Assembly (NCBI RefSeq): GCF_040939455.1
Contig: NC_134120.1
Coordinates: 53,955,001 to 54,019,000 of the forward strand
DNA length: 64,000 nucleotides
Direction: 5' to 3'
Origin: Microcebus murinus
Taxonomy: Eukaryota > Chordata > Mammalia > Primates > Cheirogaleidae
The translations under genes and the position numbers were made by a program. The notes beneath the pieces are model-generated. The model saw only the letters and a list, made by a program, of their open reading frames with translations, ran no database searches and had not been told where the DNA came from. Shown one piece after another: positions 33,361 to 45,121 of the stretch. Numbering within the stretch: position 1 is the first letter of the stretch; every line of letters starts with the position of its first letter.

Positions 33361-36004
33361 AATTCAGAGATGCATAGTACAATATATTATGGAGTGAATT
33401 CCTGGATATATACCATATTTTTAAGAAATAACGTAAGTTTCAGGAAGCTTTTATGAAACAACTAGCTTTTCAAAAAGGTCAATGTCATGAAAGGAAGAAA
33501 TACAGGGAACTCTTTTAGATTAAAGAGACTAAGGAAACATGACAACTTAATGCAGTGGGAAAGCAAAACCTATAAAGGACATTATTGAGACAATTTAGAA
33601 GATTTGAATATGCATATATATAAGATGATATGTTTGTATCAATGTTATGTTTCGTGAGCGTAACAGTAATACTGTGGTTATATGGGAGAGTTCCTTGTTA
33701 GGTGATACCTACTAAAGTATTAGGGACAAATTGTCACAATGTTTTCAACTTTCAAACAGTTTGGCAAAATAAGTGATGCATATATATAGTATATGTGTGT
33801 GTGTATATACATATACACGTTCAGACATACATTAGAGAAAAATGTATTACAAAAATTTACTCTTGGCATTCCTTATTTCTTCTCAGTGAGCAAGAGATAA
33901 GTTTCTAAGTTAGCTTTCCTAATAACAAATAAAAGACTTTTCTTATACTCTGTCAGGAAAACTAAAGGGGAGAGGGCGGTGGGAGAGGCAAGCCCACCAA
34001 AGTCTTTCCCTGTCGAGGACTGGGGTGGGAAATACTTCCTAACCGTGTTCACCAGTGTCCTCCACAGAGTCACTTGTTCTGTGTGTGCAGAAGTCAACTA
34101 AACCCCATGCAAATGGCAAGAGGGCTTCCTCTGCTATTTCTTGGAAAAATAAACCCAAGAAATTTAAATCACTTCATGTCAAAGGGTCTAGGAAGGACTG
34201 CCAACTTCTGCAGCGTGGTTTCTTTGCTTGTGAGAGGAATGAGATGGGAGAGGGAAGCTGCCGTCACCTCTTTACTACCTCTTCCTCCTGTCAGTGTCCT
34301 TAGTCACACCCCCCCCCGTGACACTTTTATTTGTCATCACTTACCATACTTTGAGATATATTTTATCCTCTTAGGTATGTATGTGTTGAGTTGTGTGGGG
34401 AGGTGAATTGAGTCTTGCCATTGTGAAGTAGAATAGACTTGTTTTCTTTTTAAATCCCTTCAGTTGCTTAGTGGAGCACTTCAGTGCGTGTTTTATAAAA
34501 TAGAAATAGGAAGGGAGAATAATTTTAAAAACATATGGCCATCTAGGAAAATGCAAAAAAAAAAAAGGAGAAAAATGAACACTCTTCCTTGATGTTAGAG
34601 CTTTGAGCAAGAGTCCTGATTCAGAAACGAAGGGCCACGGCCACTGCCGACAGCTCCTCCGGCGCCGGGAGGGCCTCCGCTCCGCGTTCTGCTTCACTTA
34701 CGAGTCGTCAGAATCTGCATTTGGACTCCGTGCAGAAAGTGACTGCAGTGAGAGCCCTTCTCCATAAGTAATCCTTACATGGTAACTAAGGAAAAAACCT
34801 AATGCTTCTCACCATAATACAAAATTGTTTGGGGATTTACTGCCTCATGTTTTCTCTCTAGTGTATGCGGATTTGTGATTCTTCTGGTCGGAGTGTGGAA
34901 AGAGTTTGGGTTATCAGCATGTGCCATATTCCATTGCTTTGTGTGCTTTTGTAAACATAAAATGATATTCGACTGTTTAAGTTGCCTCTGAGTGCTTAGA
35001 TATTGTTTGTAGAGTTTCTTTTACACCGTTAGACAAAATATTGTGTGTCTAAATGATTTCAGTTTATCTAATTTGCTTGACAATTAGACAATCATTCTAG
35101 TCTTTGGAACCAAATATGTTCATAATAAAAAAAATTAAGAATGTGATCTAAAGTTTAAAGCTGAAATATTAAACCATTTAGTTAGTGGAAAGCTTTAAGA
35201 ACTATTCATTTAATATGCAAAGAAACAGTCATTTCTCACTTCCGTAAATTCTGTTCCTGCCCGAAGAAGGGAAATATATCAAGTTTAATCCTTCAATTCC
35301 CCCTCCAAAAAATATCCATTAGATTTCTGTGTGGGGTCTCCAATGCAAACAGACATCCTTGTTATTCCTACATGAGTATATGGCCTTAAGTTATATTTAT
35401 ATGATTTAATTTATGGAAATGTATACCAAAAATACATATGAGTTTCAATTACTAAGAATAAACTATACTAAGTTCTTTGGGTTTGTTCTCTTTATCTCTT
35501 TATTATATGTTTAATTGATCATGTGCTTTATAATTTTCAATATTTTGGCATTTCGGAGTACAACAATATGCTGTACTGCTGTAATCCACATATAGTTATA
35601 TTTGGAATGGATACGTTATGCTTGAGTAAGAAAAATAATTTGACAAATCCACTACCAATAACACATGTTCAGTGGGTATCATGTCTGCCAAAAATATTTC
35701 CATTTACACACTGCTAGCTTTCATACATAATTACTTACTTGTTCATCTCAAGATATAATGTCAGCTTGCACTATGTAATATAAAATAATCTTATCTAGAT
35801 GGATAATGAATTTCTATTATTTAAGAGTTATTTATGTTTGATGGCATTTCCTTCTTAGAGAAAATGTATTTCAGTGAGAGGAAATTTGCTAGCATATTTA
35901 AAGTTGGGGCTAATTTTTTGATGTTATGATGTATTTATAGTGCCCAGTGATTAGGATCACTGTTGTTTGGTGGTTACCTGCTAGGCCTGTGAAGTGTGAG
36001 AAAT
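33361..36004. other. Unique AT-rich sequence, no gene seen
   Basis: About 2.6 kb without recognised gene or repeat. A TA/TG microsatellite lies at 33778-33819 and a GC-rich patch at about 34620-34690. Minus-strand frame 34371-34697 resembles nothing known. Confidence 0.5.
33778..33819. repeat. TA/TG microsatellite
   Basis: Imperfect alternating purine-pyrimidine tract, with 'gtatatgtgtgtgtgtatat' at its centre. Confidence 0.85.
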
Positions 36005-36265
36005 GGTTTCTAACCTCATGAATCTCAATAAGACATTATACATATTGAAGGTAATTAATTAAAAAGGTAGGATGAGGTGAGTATAATGATTGCTTTGGAG
36101 TTCAGAGAGAAGAGAGCTAACCATGGACTAAAAGAGAAGATTGTGTCAGGAAACCAAGACTTGAAGGATGAGCAAGAGTCGTAGTGGAAGTAGGGGACCC
36201 ATGAGAGTAGGGTGAATGCAGAGAGAAGGGAAGAGGCACAGAAAGACATATCAAGGCTGAACTTT
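36005..36265 (-). mobile_element. L2 LINE fragment
   Basis: Reverse L2 by block order: 'ctaacctcatgaatctcaat', 'gacttgaaggatgagcaaga', 'gggtgaatgcagagagaagg'. Diverged and inert. Confidence 0.45.
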
Positions 36266-36344
36266 CAGTAAGCAACAGATGGCTGATGTTCCTAAAGTAA
36301 TCCATTCAAATCCACAAATGATGCACTAATATTTTAGTAGATGG

Positions 36345-37045
36345 GTGAAGGATGTCAACTGCCAATTTATAGAAGAGGAAATGCAAATGATCAATGTATG
36401 CCCCAAAAGCTGCTCCACTTCACCACTTCATTAATAAGTGATGAAATGCAAATTTTAGAAATAAAATACTGTTTATTTTTCACATCAAATTGATAACTAC
36501 TTTTAGAGTACAGTTAGAGTACAGTGAAAAGGGTGTCCTTATGTATTTTCTGGAGAGAGTAGAAATTGATACAGTTTTTTTGGAAAGCAGTTTATAGTTT
36601 GCGTCACTACTCCTTTAAATTTGACTACCAGTTAATCCAATATCACTTAGAATTTCTTCTAAGAGAATTTCCAGATGCAGTAGAGAGTTATAGATAAGGA
36701 TGATGGGCACAGGATTAGATATTACTATGAAAAATTTCAACACTACCTTAATTTCCAACAATAATGACATGAATAAATGATGGTATACCCATTTGGTTAA
36801 GTACTTTTAGTCATTAAAACCTGTTTTCAGACAAATTTTAATGACATGGGGAGACCATGAAATAGGTAGAACAGTAAAAGCCAAATTTTATTTAAAATAA
36901 ATATGTATAAAAAAAGATAATAAAAATACTCTGCAGTGTTAGTAGTTATCCTGCATAGTAAAATTATGGTTGGTTTGTATTTTCTTTGATCTTCTCTCTA
37001 TATTTTATATTTTATACAATGAAATTAATTATTTTTAGAAAAATT
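36345..37045 (+). mobile_element. Old L1 LINE 3' portion
   Basis: Block order fits the end of ORF2 and the 3' UTR of an old L1: 'atagaagaggaaatgcaaat', 'gtgatgaaatgcaaatttta', 'tttttggaaagcagttta', 'ataaatgatggtatacccat', then an A-rich region. All frames are broken. Confidence 0.5.
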
Positions 37046-37584
37046 ATATTACACTTTCATTATTTTCACAACTTATTGAGACAGGACAAATAAGATAGGT
37101 AGGGTAAGGTTCCCAAGAGAGGATTTTATAAATCAGTAAAATGCCAATGTTATTACTGGACCAGCTAATGAAATGAAGTTCCTGAATGAAAATATGTATG
37201 TATCATGTATGTATGTGTAGGTATGTGTGATGTGTGTTGATGTGTTATAAAGCTAAGAAAAATGTTTGGCACTTTGAGAGAAATATATTTATGTTTTTTT
37301 AAAAAGTAAGCATTCTTTATAGTAGAAGAAACAGAAAGTGCTGAGTTCAAAGGACGTGAGGAAAAAATCTAGAACGTACAGGAACAAGAAATAGTAGGTG
37401 CAGTCACCATAATTGGAAGCCGCCAAGTCTGCCAGACCCCTGCTGGGCTAGACCTAATGGGTGCCCTCATGTGTAGTCACTTCACCTTCTACTCAGTCAG
37501 TTTCAGTACAAGTGAGTTATTTAAATCCTACAGTAAACACCTTCACATTGACTAGTCCATATGTAGATGATGAATATGTATTTC
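37046..37584. other. Unique sequence with ATGT microsatellite
   Basis: An imperfect (ATGT)n tract lies at 37192-37245. Nothing else is recognised. Confidence 0.5.
37192..37245. repeat. (ATGT)n microsatellite
   Basis: Imperfect tetranucleotide repeat, with 'catgtatgtatgtgtaggta' at its centre. Confidence 0.85.
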
Positions 37585-38538
37585 CTCATTCATTTAACAA
37601 GTACCAAATAAGCAACTGTTATAAGCCAGACAACCGTTCTAAGCTCTCTCTGGAATACAAAATTAACAACATTTCTTTTCTTGTGGAGCTTGCTTTCTGA
37701 TGGGAAGAGATAGACCATAAAGAAAATAAGTAGCTTATTTGTGCTATGGAGGAAAAGTAAAGCTGGGAAGGTAGATAAGGAGTGAGAGAAGAAATTAGAC
37801 ACATGTAGAGTGGCTGTGCCTTACTTTTGAGCACAGGATGATTAAGGAGGAGAGGGTGGAAGCCCTGAAGGTATCAGGGGAAGAGATTCCAGGCAGAGGG
37901 AGCCACCAGCTAAAGCTTGCAGGAGAGCTTGCCTGCTGTGAGAGGGACATCAAAGAGCCAGCCTGGCTGGAGCAGAGTGAGCAAGGGGCAGGGGCTGGAA
38001 GGCCAGGGTGAGCCTGTGGGGCAGCTGGTGAAATCAGACAGGGCGGAGCAATTGTTGTCAGACTCAAGCTTTTATTCTGCATGAAGTGGAATGCCATTGG
38101 AAGATTTTGAGAAAAGAAGTGACATGATCTCATTTCTGTTGTAGAACAGAAGGGTATCCTCTACTTGTCTCCAATTCCTTCTCAAGGACTGCAGGTGGCT
38201 GCTGTGTCAGGCATGGACTGAGAGAGGGTAGGGGGGGGAGGCTGCCACAGTGCAGAGGAAAGGTGCTGGGGGTTGGTCTGTGGTGGCAACCGCGGTGAGG
38301 AATGGCTGGATCCCAGATTTATTCAAAGGTGGGACCAACGGGATTTGCTGACAGATTGAAGTGTGGAGAGTGAGAGAAAGTGGGAATCAAGATGTCAGCA
38401 TGAGTGACTAGGAGGACGGATTTGCCATTTTCTGAGAAGGAGACTGTAGGGAAAGGAGGTCTGGAAGGGAGAAGAGGAGAAATGAAGAACTAGGAATCTA
38501 TTTGGGGACTGATAAATTTGAAATGTCTATTTGACATC

Positions 38539-38993
38539 TGTTATGTATTTAATTGTGTCCCCCCAAAAAAGATGTTGAACATTACTCTAGCACCCCAGAA
38601 TGTGACCTTATTTGGAAATAGGGTCTTTATGGAGGCAATCAAATGACAATGAGGTCATTAGTGTGGGCCCTAATACAGTATGACTAATATGCTTATTAAA
38701 AGGGAAAATTTGGCTCAGAGGGGGAAGAGGATATGAAGAGACACAGGGGAAGATGCGTGGAGATGGAAGCAGAGAGCATAGGATGCCACAACAAGCCAGG
38801 GAACACCTGGACCACCACAAGCTGGAAGAGACGAGGAAGGATCCTTCCCCTGCAGGTGTCACAGGGAGCAGGACCCTGCCAACACCTGCATTTTAGACTT
38901 CTGGCCTCTGGAACTGGGAGACAATACATTTCTGTTGTTCTGAGACACCCAATGTGTGGTATTTTGTTAGGGTAGCCCTAGGAAACTAGCACA
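38539..38993 (+). mobile_element. MLT1-like (ERVL-MaLR) solo LTR
   Basis: Starts TG and ends CA: 'tgttatgtatttaattgtgt' to 'aaactagcaca'. Inner words 'gtgaccttatttggaaatag', 'tgggccctaatacagtatga' and 'acatttctgttgttctgaga' are in MaLR order. The 5 bp flanks 'acatc' and 'gtatc' agree at 3 of 5, fitting a decayed target duplication. The L2 continues on both sides. No viral genes remain. Confidence 0.85.
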
Positions 38994-39103
38994 GTATCCC
39001 AGTGAAAAAGTTGAATTGATGGTTGTGTATGAAACTGAGGAGTTCAAAGGAGAGATTTGGGGTAGAGATATAAAATTTGGAGTTATCACTAGATGATATT
39101 TAA

Positions 39104-39342
39104 CCCTTTGCACTCACTTGCTTTTTTCTCGATTCCTTTATTCTACTCGGGATTTAATTTTTTAAATACCCCAGCTTTTACAAAGCATGGAAGTAGAATA
39201 AAAAACTGGAGTTTCTTTTCACACAAACTTATTTATTTAGATTTTTTGTATTTCAAATTATTGATACATTCAAAGAGTAATTTTAATCTCTATAATTTTT
39301 GCTCGCCGTGTTGAGTCACTCTCGACATCCGAGTGCAAAGGG
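39104..39342. mobile_element. piggyBac-type non-autonomous element in a TTAA site
   Basis: The 239 bp element has perfect 12 bp terminal inverted repeats, 'ccctttgcactc' and 'gagtgcaaaggg', flanked on both sides by TTAA (39100-39103 and 39343-39346), the piggyBac target duplication. The host L2 sequence continues on either side. It has no transposase. It could be MER85-like or one of the lemur-lineage piggyBac families; the sequence alone does not settle this. Confidence 0.92.
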
Positions 39343-39534
39343 TTAAAACATTAACACTAGCTGAGAATGACACAGGGGGTGTATATAAGTTGAGTTCTGG
39401 GGGAACTATAGCTTTGATAGGTTTGGAAGGTGAAGAATAACAAGGAAAACACACTGAAAACATTGCTAGTGCTACAGGAAGAGAACCAGTAAGGATGATT
39501 CCCAGATAAATGTGATGTTTTAAGGAGAAAGGAG

Positions 39535-39879
<345 letters not shown>

Positions 39880-40560
39880 CTAGTGATAGGTTATGTAAGA
39901 TGAGGATTAAACAGTAACCATTGGATTTAGCAACATGAAGGTCACAAGAAATCTCAACTAATGATTTCAGATAGGATCAAAGTCCTAAGTGGGATGGATT
40001 TCATAACAGAAGAAGTGGGCATGAAGGATGACAGAGGAGGGTTGTAGCAAGGTCTCTTTGCTTAAAGAAGGGGAAGGGTGTGGCACCTGGGGAGGCCCAT
40101 CTCGGGCATAGCTGTCTCATGCATAAGGCAGGAGGGTGGAGGACATGGGGGGAGCTTATGCAGGTGTCTTCCGATTGCCTCAGTTTCCTCAGTGAAGCAG
40201 GAAGCAGAGTCATCAGCTGAGAGTGAGGATGCAGAGTGGGAGATTTGAGCAGACAGGTGAAGGAGGGCAGATGGTTCAAGGGCAGGCAATGAGACTGCCA
40301 GAAAGCACAAAGGGCCTATTGGAGGTAGCAAGACACACTCATACGCCTGGCCACGCATCTCCCCAGCCACACTCGCCGGCATGGACACGAGCCAGAGAGC
40401 AGAGGGCTCTGCAGGACTGTGACCAGGGATAAAGGGGAGCTCAGAATCAAGGGCTTTGTAAGGGAGTGCTTGTCATGAGTGGCGGTGGGCTGTGAGCTGG
40501 GTGAGAAGAGAGGCCAGGACAGGAGATGTCAGGACTTTGGAGATTGAGTGGGCAAAGGTA

Positions 40561-41839
40561 AAAAAGAAACTGTCATCTCAAACAGTTCAAGTCAGGGCTC
40601 CAAAAGAGGACCAGGCACCTATGCCGGGTGGGAAGGCTTCAGAGGAAATCTTAGAGTGAGTGGAAATTGGGCAGATGTGCAGGTGCAAGGAAAGACCATC
40701 ACGTGCCAAGGCCAACCCCAGGGGTGACAGTGCAGGTGCCATCACAAGCAACGTACTTCTCAATAGACGTGGAAACTGCTCTCCTCACTATCTAGGGTTA
40801 TTAGCAGTATTTATTGTATTTCTTATTGCAAAGCAATGATTCTTTGCCATTCCCCAATGTGCATATGCATATATACACACATAAATTATGTGTAACATTA
40901 TATATGTATATATGTAAAAAGTCACTGCAAAATTATATACATTTGAAAATTTATTAACTACTGCATACATCTTATAAAACAAAACCATATTGTTTCTCTT
41001 CCCCCTCTGCCTACTAACCACCTTCATCCTGACTTCCTTCTTCAGATCTCGTGAATATCCTTCCTAGCCACTTTTGGGGCAATTCCTCATCTTCTGAGCT
41101 TCATGGTGTTCTGCCTGCCAATATTTCAGAAAGCAAGCTTCAAAATCTCAAGCTGTAGCGTGTTTAGTTTGGGCAAATAACATGCAGCACTGTCCAGAAT
41201 GGTGTGATAGAGCTTCATGCCCTGCCTGGTTTGGCACCCTGTCCCCTTGGCTGTGACTCATGACATTTCATCATGGGGTTTTAAGTTTTTCGCTATGGAT
41301 GGTTAATCACAAAGATAGCAGAGGTCACTTATGCTGAGAATATTCTGAGGATAATTCTTACACATGAAAGCGTTCTTAAGTGCTGACGCTTAATGGCATG
41401 ACATAATACCGCAAAGCCTCGGCTTCATGAAGGTCAGCAGGCTGCAGATTGCAAGCGAAGTGCGGGCGAGTCCTCTAGGACTTGCGGCATGCTGACTGCA
41501 GTGTTCTGGATGCTCACACCCAAGACGGGAATGGACATTGGGCCTTGTCAGCACCATTCCTGACTGATTGTAAACCCAAAGAAATCCCACTTATCAAAAA
41601 CCCTAGGGACAAGAGAAGTGCTATTGGACAAGGAGGCTGCACACACCTTCCTGGGTAGAAACACTTGTAGGGGCAGCAAAGGGAGCAGGTGCTCTCTTGG
41701 AGCACATTCTCCAGAAGCGGCATGTTCATAGCGACGGTGGGAAAGAATATGTTGGTAAGACAGTGGTAAAAGATAAGATGAATAGATTAGAGAAAGCACC
41801 GAGGGAGAGAGGGCTGTCAGAGTGGCACCCTTCTCATTA
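40561..41839. other. Unique sequence, no gene seen
   Basis: An AT-rich dyad tract, 'gcatatgcatatatacacac', lies near 40860. Minus-strand frames 41390-41844 overlap and resemble no family. Confidence 0.5.
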
Positions 41840-42310
41840 GTCATTTATTCAGTAATGCTTATTGAAATCCCTACTGTTGCAGGGCTGGGGCTATAGTAGT
41901 GAATAAGATAGATGAACTTACATTCTAGTGAGGGAGGACAATTTAAAAGAAATGAATATATAAAAGAAATTTAAGATGGCATCATGTGCTATGCAGAAAA
42001 TCAGGATGATATAATGATCAATGAGCACCCCGGGTGGGTGACCAGGGAAGTCCCATGAAGGGACTAGGAGCTAAACCATGATATGAGTGATGAAAAGGGA
42101 CCAGCCCATGCAATTGGGGAAGACAGTAGAGAAGCACTAGGAAGGGAATAAGCTTGTCTTCAAGGAGGAAAAAGCCAAAGGTTAGTGTATCTTGAGCACT
42201 GGAAGTGAGAAGAAGAGTTGGAGGGAATGATTCTAAAAGGCAGGCAAGAGCTAGATTGCAGGGCTTCCTTGGCTGCAACATAGAATCTGGACTTTGTCCT
42301 AAGTACTATA
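41840..42310 (-). mobile_element. L2 LINE 3' fragment
   Basis: Reverse L2: 'attcagtaatgcttattgaa', 'ggctatagtagtgaataaga', 'gaacttacattctagtgagg', 'gtgctatgcagaaaatcagg', and distal 'gaatctggactttgtcctaa'. Diverged, not coding. Confidence 0.6.
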
Positions 42311-43089
42311 GAAACCACAGGAGTGTTCATCCTAAGACCTTATTTTAACTTGATTACCTCCATAATGACCCTGTTTCCACAGAAGTGCCCTGAAATGCTT
42401 TATGTTTTTCAAAGCTCACCCTGTCTTCTGTGGACAGGCCGTGCGGAGAGCGGCCCCTGGGGGCGACCGCAGGCAGGGGCAGTTGGAGGCAATTGCTTTA
42501 GGTTGGCGGCCGACAGGGACTTGGGCTCGCCTGGGAATAGAGGAGATGTAGCCAAGTGGGGGACCCAGGGCAGTTTGGGACACAAGCTGTGGTTGTAGTC
42601 GGACTTGATGTGCAGGGAGGGGAAGAGTCAGGTGCACACTCTCACCCTGGGCAGGGAGAAGGCCCTACCTCCAAAGCTCCCAGTATTGAACCTGGTCATG
42701 CCACTGCCTGGGGCAAGGTGTAAGAATCACCTTGGGAGCTTCTTCAAACTAGATTTCCCTCTCTCCAAGAATCTGAATGCTTATGAAGTAGGACACTCCT
42801 CTCTATTCTACCTTGAGTTAACAATCGCTGCCATCATGACCTATTTTTGCTGAAAAAAATATGACATATGACCTACCCTAAGAAGTGTCATAGGAGGAAA
42901 AACAAGGTGAGAATATTGCTGTAGGCAATAGTTTTAGGTAATATCACATTGCACACCAAAATCAAGGAGGCCATCAAGCCCTCCTAACGGTTGGTACCCC
43001 AAATGTGGTGTACAAAAGCAAACATGCTTTCACATCCATGATGCTGTGTTCAGCGTGAAACATTCAGGAGAGCCAGGCTCACGTTCACC
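42311..43089. other. Mostly unique sequence, one possible MER5-like piece
   Basis: At 42705-42800 'gtgtaagaatcaccttggga', 'gcttcttcaaactagattt' and 'agaatctgaatgcttatga' follow MER5 order loosely. GC is raised around 42430-42560. No gene is recognised. Confidence 0.4.
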
Positions 43090-43225
43090 TAGCATTATTC
43101 ATTAAGCACACCTTGTGTGCCAGGCCTCTGTCAGGGGATATTATCAATGGACCCCTTGTCAGCATCCCTTTGACATTTCACAGATGGCAGAGGTCATCAA
43201 CAGGAGGGTCCTGGGATTACGATAT
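43090..43225 (-). mobile_element. Possible MIR SINE fragment
   Basis: 'cattaagcacaccttgtgtg' followed by 'ccaggcctctgtcagg' and then 'gacatttcacagatggcaga' fits reverse MIR with a decayed middle. Confidence 0.4.
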
Positions 43226-44382
43226 TTAACCATCACCCAAGTTTGTACTACTTTGGGCTAGGTTAAACTTTGGGTTGGGGGTGAGTTATATCATACTATA
43301 AATTCAGGCCAAGAAAATGATGGAGAATGAAAGAATTCCCAAAGCTGCTGGGCTTCTCCCATAGTGGAAATTCCAGGCCCCACTGATAGAAGGCTTCTGG
43401 TGGTGACAGTGGCAAGTACATCAGGAGCCAGTACCCTACAGGCACAGCCATTTCGGAAAGGCACGTAGACACTGTGAGGGATGTGAAAAGGAGGTCTTAC
43501 TGTGGTCACTGGATGGAATTTTGACCCCCAGATTCCTGTAAGATAGAGTCTGGTTCTGTTTGCTCTTGTTTTATAACAGTACAATGGCAATATTAGCAGT
43601 GACATTAGGTAACAGTTTATGAACCCAGCTTTGAAAGTTTGAGCAATGATTGTTTCCAATTTCACTTATGAAGTTATGAAGGGATTTAGTTATTGCCCAT
43701 GATGGCAAAGAAAGTTTAGATTGCATTAAGTGATAATTTTGTATTTTATAGCATTCTGTTTTCTTGATTGATTGATGGGTTTTTTTTAACCTGCAATGAC
43801 TCTGTCTCTTTGAACTTTTAAATCCACACTTTGAGTTTTCAGTGGTTGGTTTGTGTTTCTCATGAAATTCAGAACATCTTTATTAATGATTTAAATCCAT
43901 TTTTAGTAGGACCAAGCTTGATTTTCTTTGACTAGAACCATGTTGGGCACATTATTAACCCCAGTGAATAGGATAAAATATAAGTTATACTCTGTAAAAG
44001 TACCTTCCCTACCTCTAGACTGGGTTTCAGAAAAATCGTGGAGCAGGAAAATTCATGGTTCAGGAACGAGCTTGGGAAGCAATAGGAATAAGTGACCTGT
44101 GACAACCCTGAAACAGTTATATCTCCATTCCATAACAGTAATGATGACATACCTTATAAATAAATGAGCCATCAATTGCATAAACATATTTTGAAAAAGT
44201 ACCTGCAAATATTATGTAGTAATTATTATTACCATCTCTTGCTTGGTAGAAACTTTTCAGGATATGCCATTCCCAAAATTTCATGAAGATATTTGTGAAA
44301 GTATTTTCTCTATTCCTAGAAATAAGCCCAGTGAAAGCCATTTTCCCATGTCTGTCATGATAGACAGTTGTTCAAAGCCTTT
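43226..44382. other. Unique sequence, no gene seen
   Basis: No gene or named repeat is recognised. The minus-strand frame 43291-43665 (124 codons) has no family resemblance. Confidence 0.5.
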
Positions 44383-44665
44383 TTTTTTTTTCCTGAGACA
44401 GCATCTCAAACTGTTGCCTAGACTAGAGTGCAGTAGCATCATCATAGATCACTGCAGCCTTGAACTCCCGGGCTCAAGCCATCCTCCTGCCTCATGCTCC
44501 TGAGTTGCTGGGACTACAGGTACACACCACCTCACCTGGCTAAATTTTGTAGAGACAGGGTCTAGCTATGTTGCTCAGGCTGATCTTAAACTTCCGGCCT
44601 TGAGCATTCATCCCTTCAGCCTTCCTAAGTGCTGGGATTACAAGCGTGAACCATCATGCCTGGCC
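44383..44665 (-). mobile_element. Old AluJ-like element
   Basis: Minus orientation with T-run at 44380-44391. Linker is the ancestral 'ctggctaaattttgtagaga' without the strepsirrhine insert. A short 'agccttt' target duplication flanks it (44377-44383 and 44666-44672). Diverged at many CpGs. Confidence 0.93.
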
Positions 44666-44741
44666 AGCCTTTCTGTGTTTAAGACTCAGTTATTCTCTCC
44701 TTGCTTTAATTCTTTCTTCAAATTCTACCTAGTTCTTCTTA

Positions 44742-44794
44742 TCTGAGATACAGAGTAACTCTGTATCTCTGATTCTCTGAGATACAGAGTAACT
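44742..44794. repeat. Palindrome combined with a direct repeat
   Basis: The 19-mer 'tctgagatacagagtaact' occurs at 44742-44760 and 44776-44794. Between them 'actctgtatctc' (44758-44769) is the exact inverse of 'gagatacagagt' (44745-44756), one base apart. The three-arm arrangement fits replication template switching. Confidence 0.9.
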
Positions 44795-45058
44795 TGGCTG
44801 CTTTGAATGAAAAAAGGCTTAGAGTGACCTATTTCATGTAAACCAGCCCTCTCCCCATCAGTAACCAGGGTTCAGTGGCTTCAGCTCTGTCTGTGATTCC
44901 TTCCTGCTAAAGCAGGAGCCAGGGGCTTCTTGCAGAAGAGAGCAGTTCTGTCTCCCTGTTCTCTTCTCATTTCCTTTCATATTGATTGGTTTTTTTGTAA
45001 AACCTGTATTGTCCTTTCATCTTTAACTTTACCTTGGTTTTCTATGTCTAACCCCAGC

Positions 45059-45077
45059 TATATCTATCTCTATCTCG

Positions 45078-45108
<31 letters not shown>

Positions 45109-45121
45109 TTTTTTTTTTTTT
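45059..45121. repeat. Pyrimidine microsatellite (CTAT)n-(CT)n-T(n)
   Basis: A mixed tract passing from CTAT units through CT and CTTT units to a T-run of over 20 bases (to 45121). No Alu or L1 body is attached on the right, so it is not an obvious retroposon tail. Confidence 0.9.

Noticed and set aside
45059..45121. Pyrimidine tract as the tail of a retroposon
   Set aside because: No Alu, L1 or processed-gene body is recognisable to its right, so it is treated as a simple repeat.
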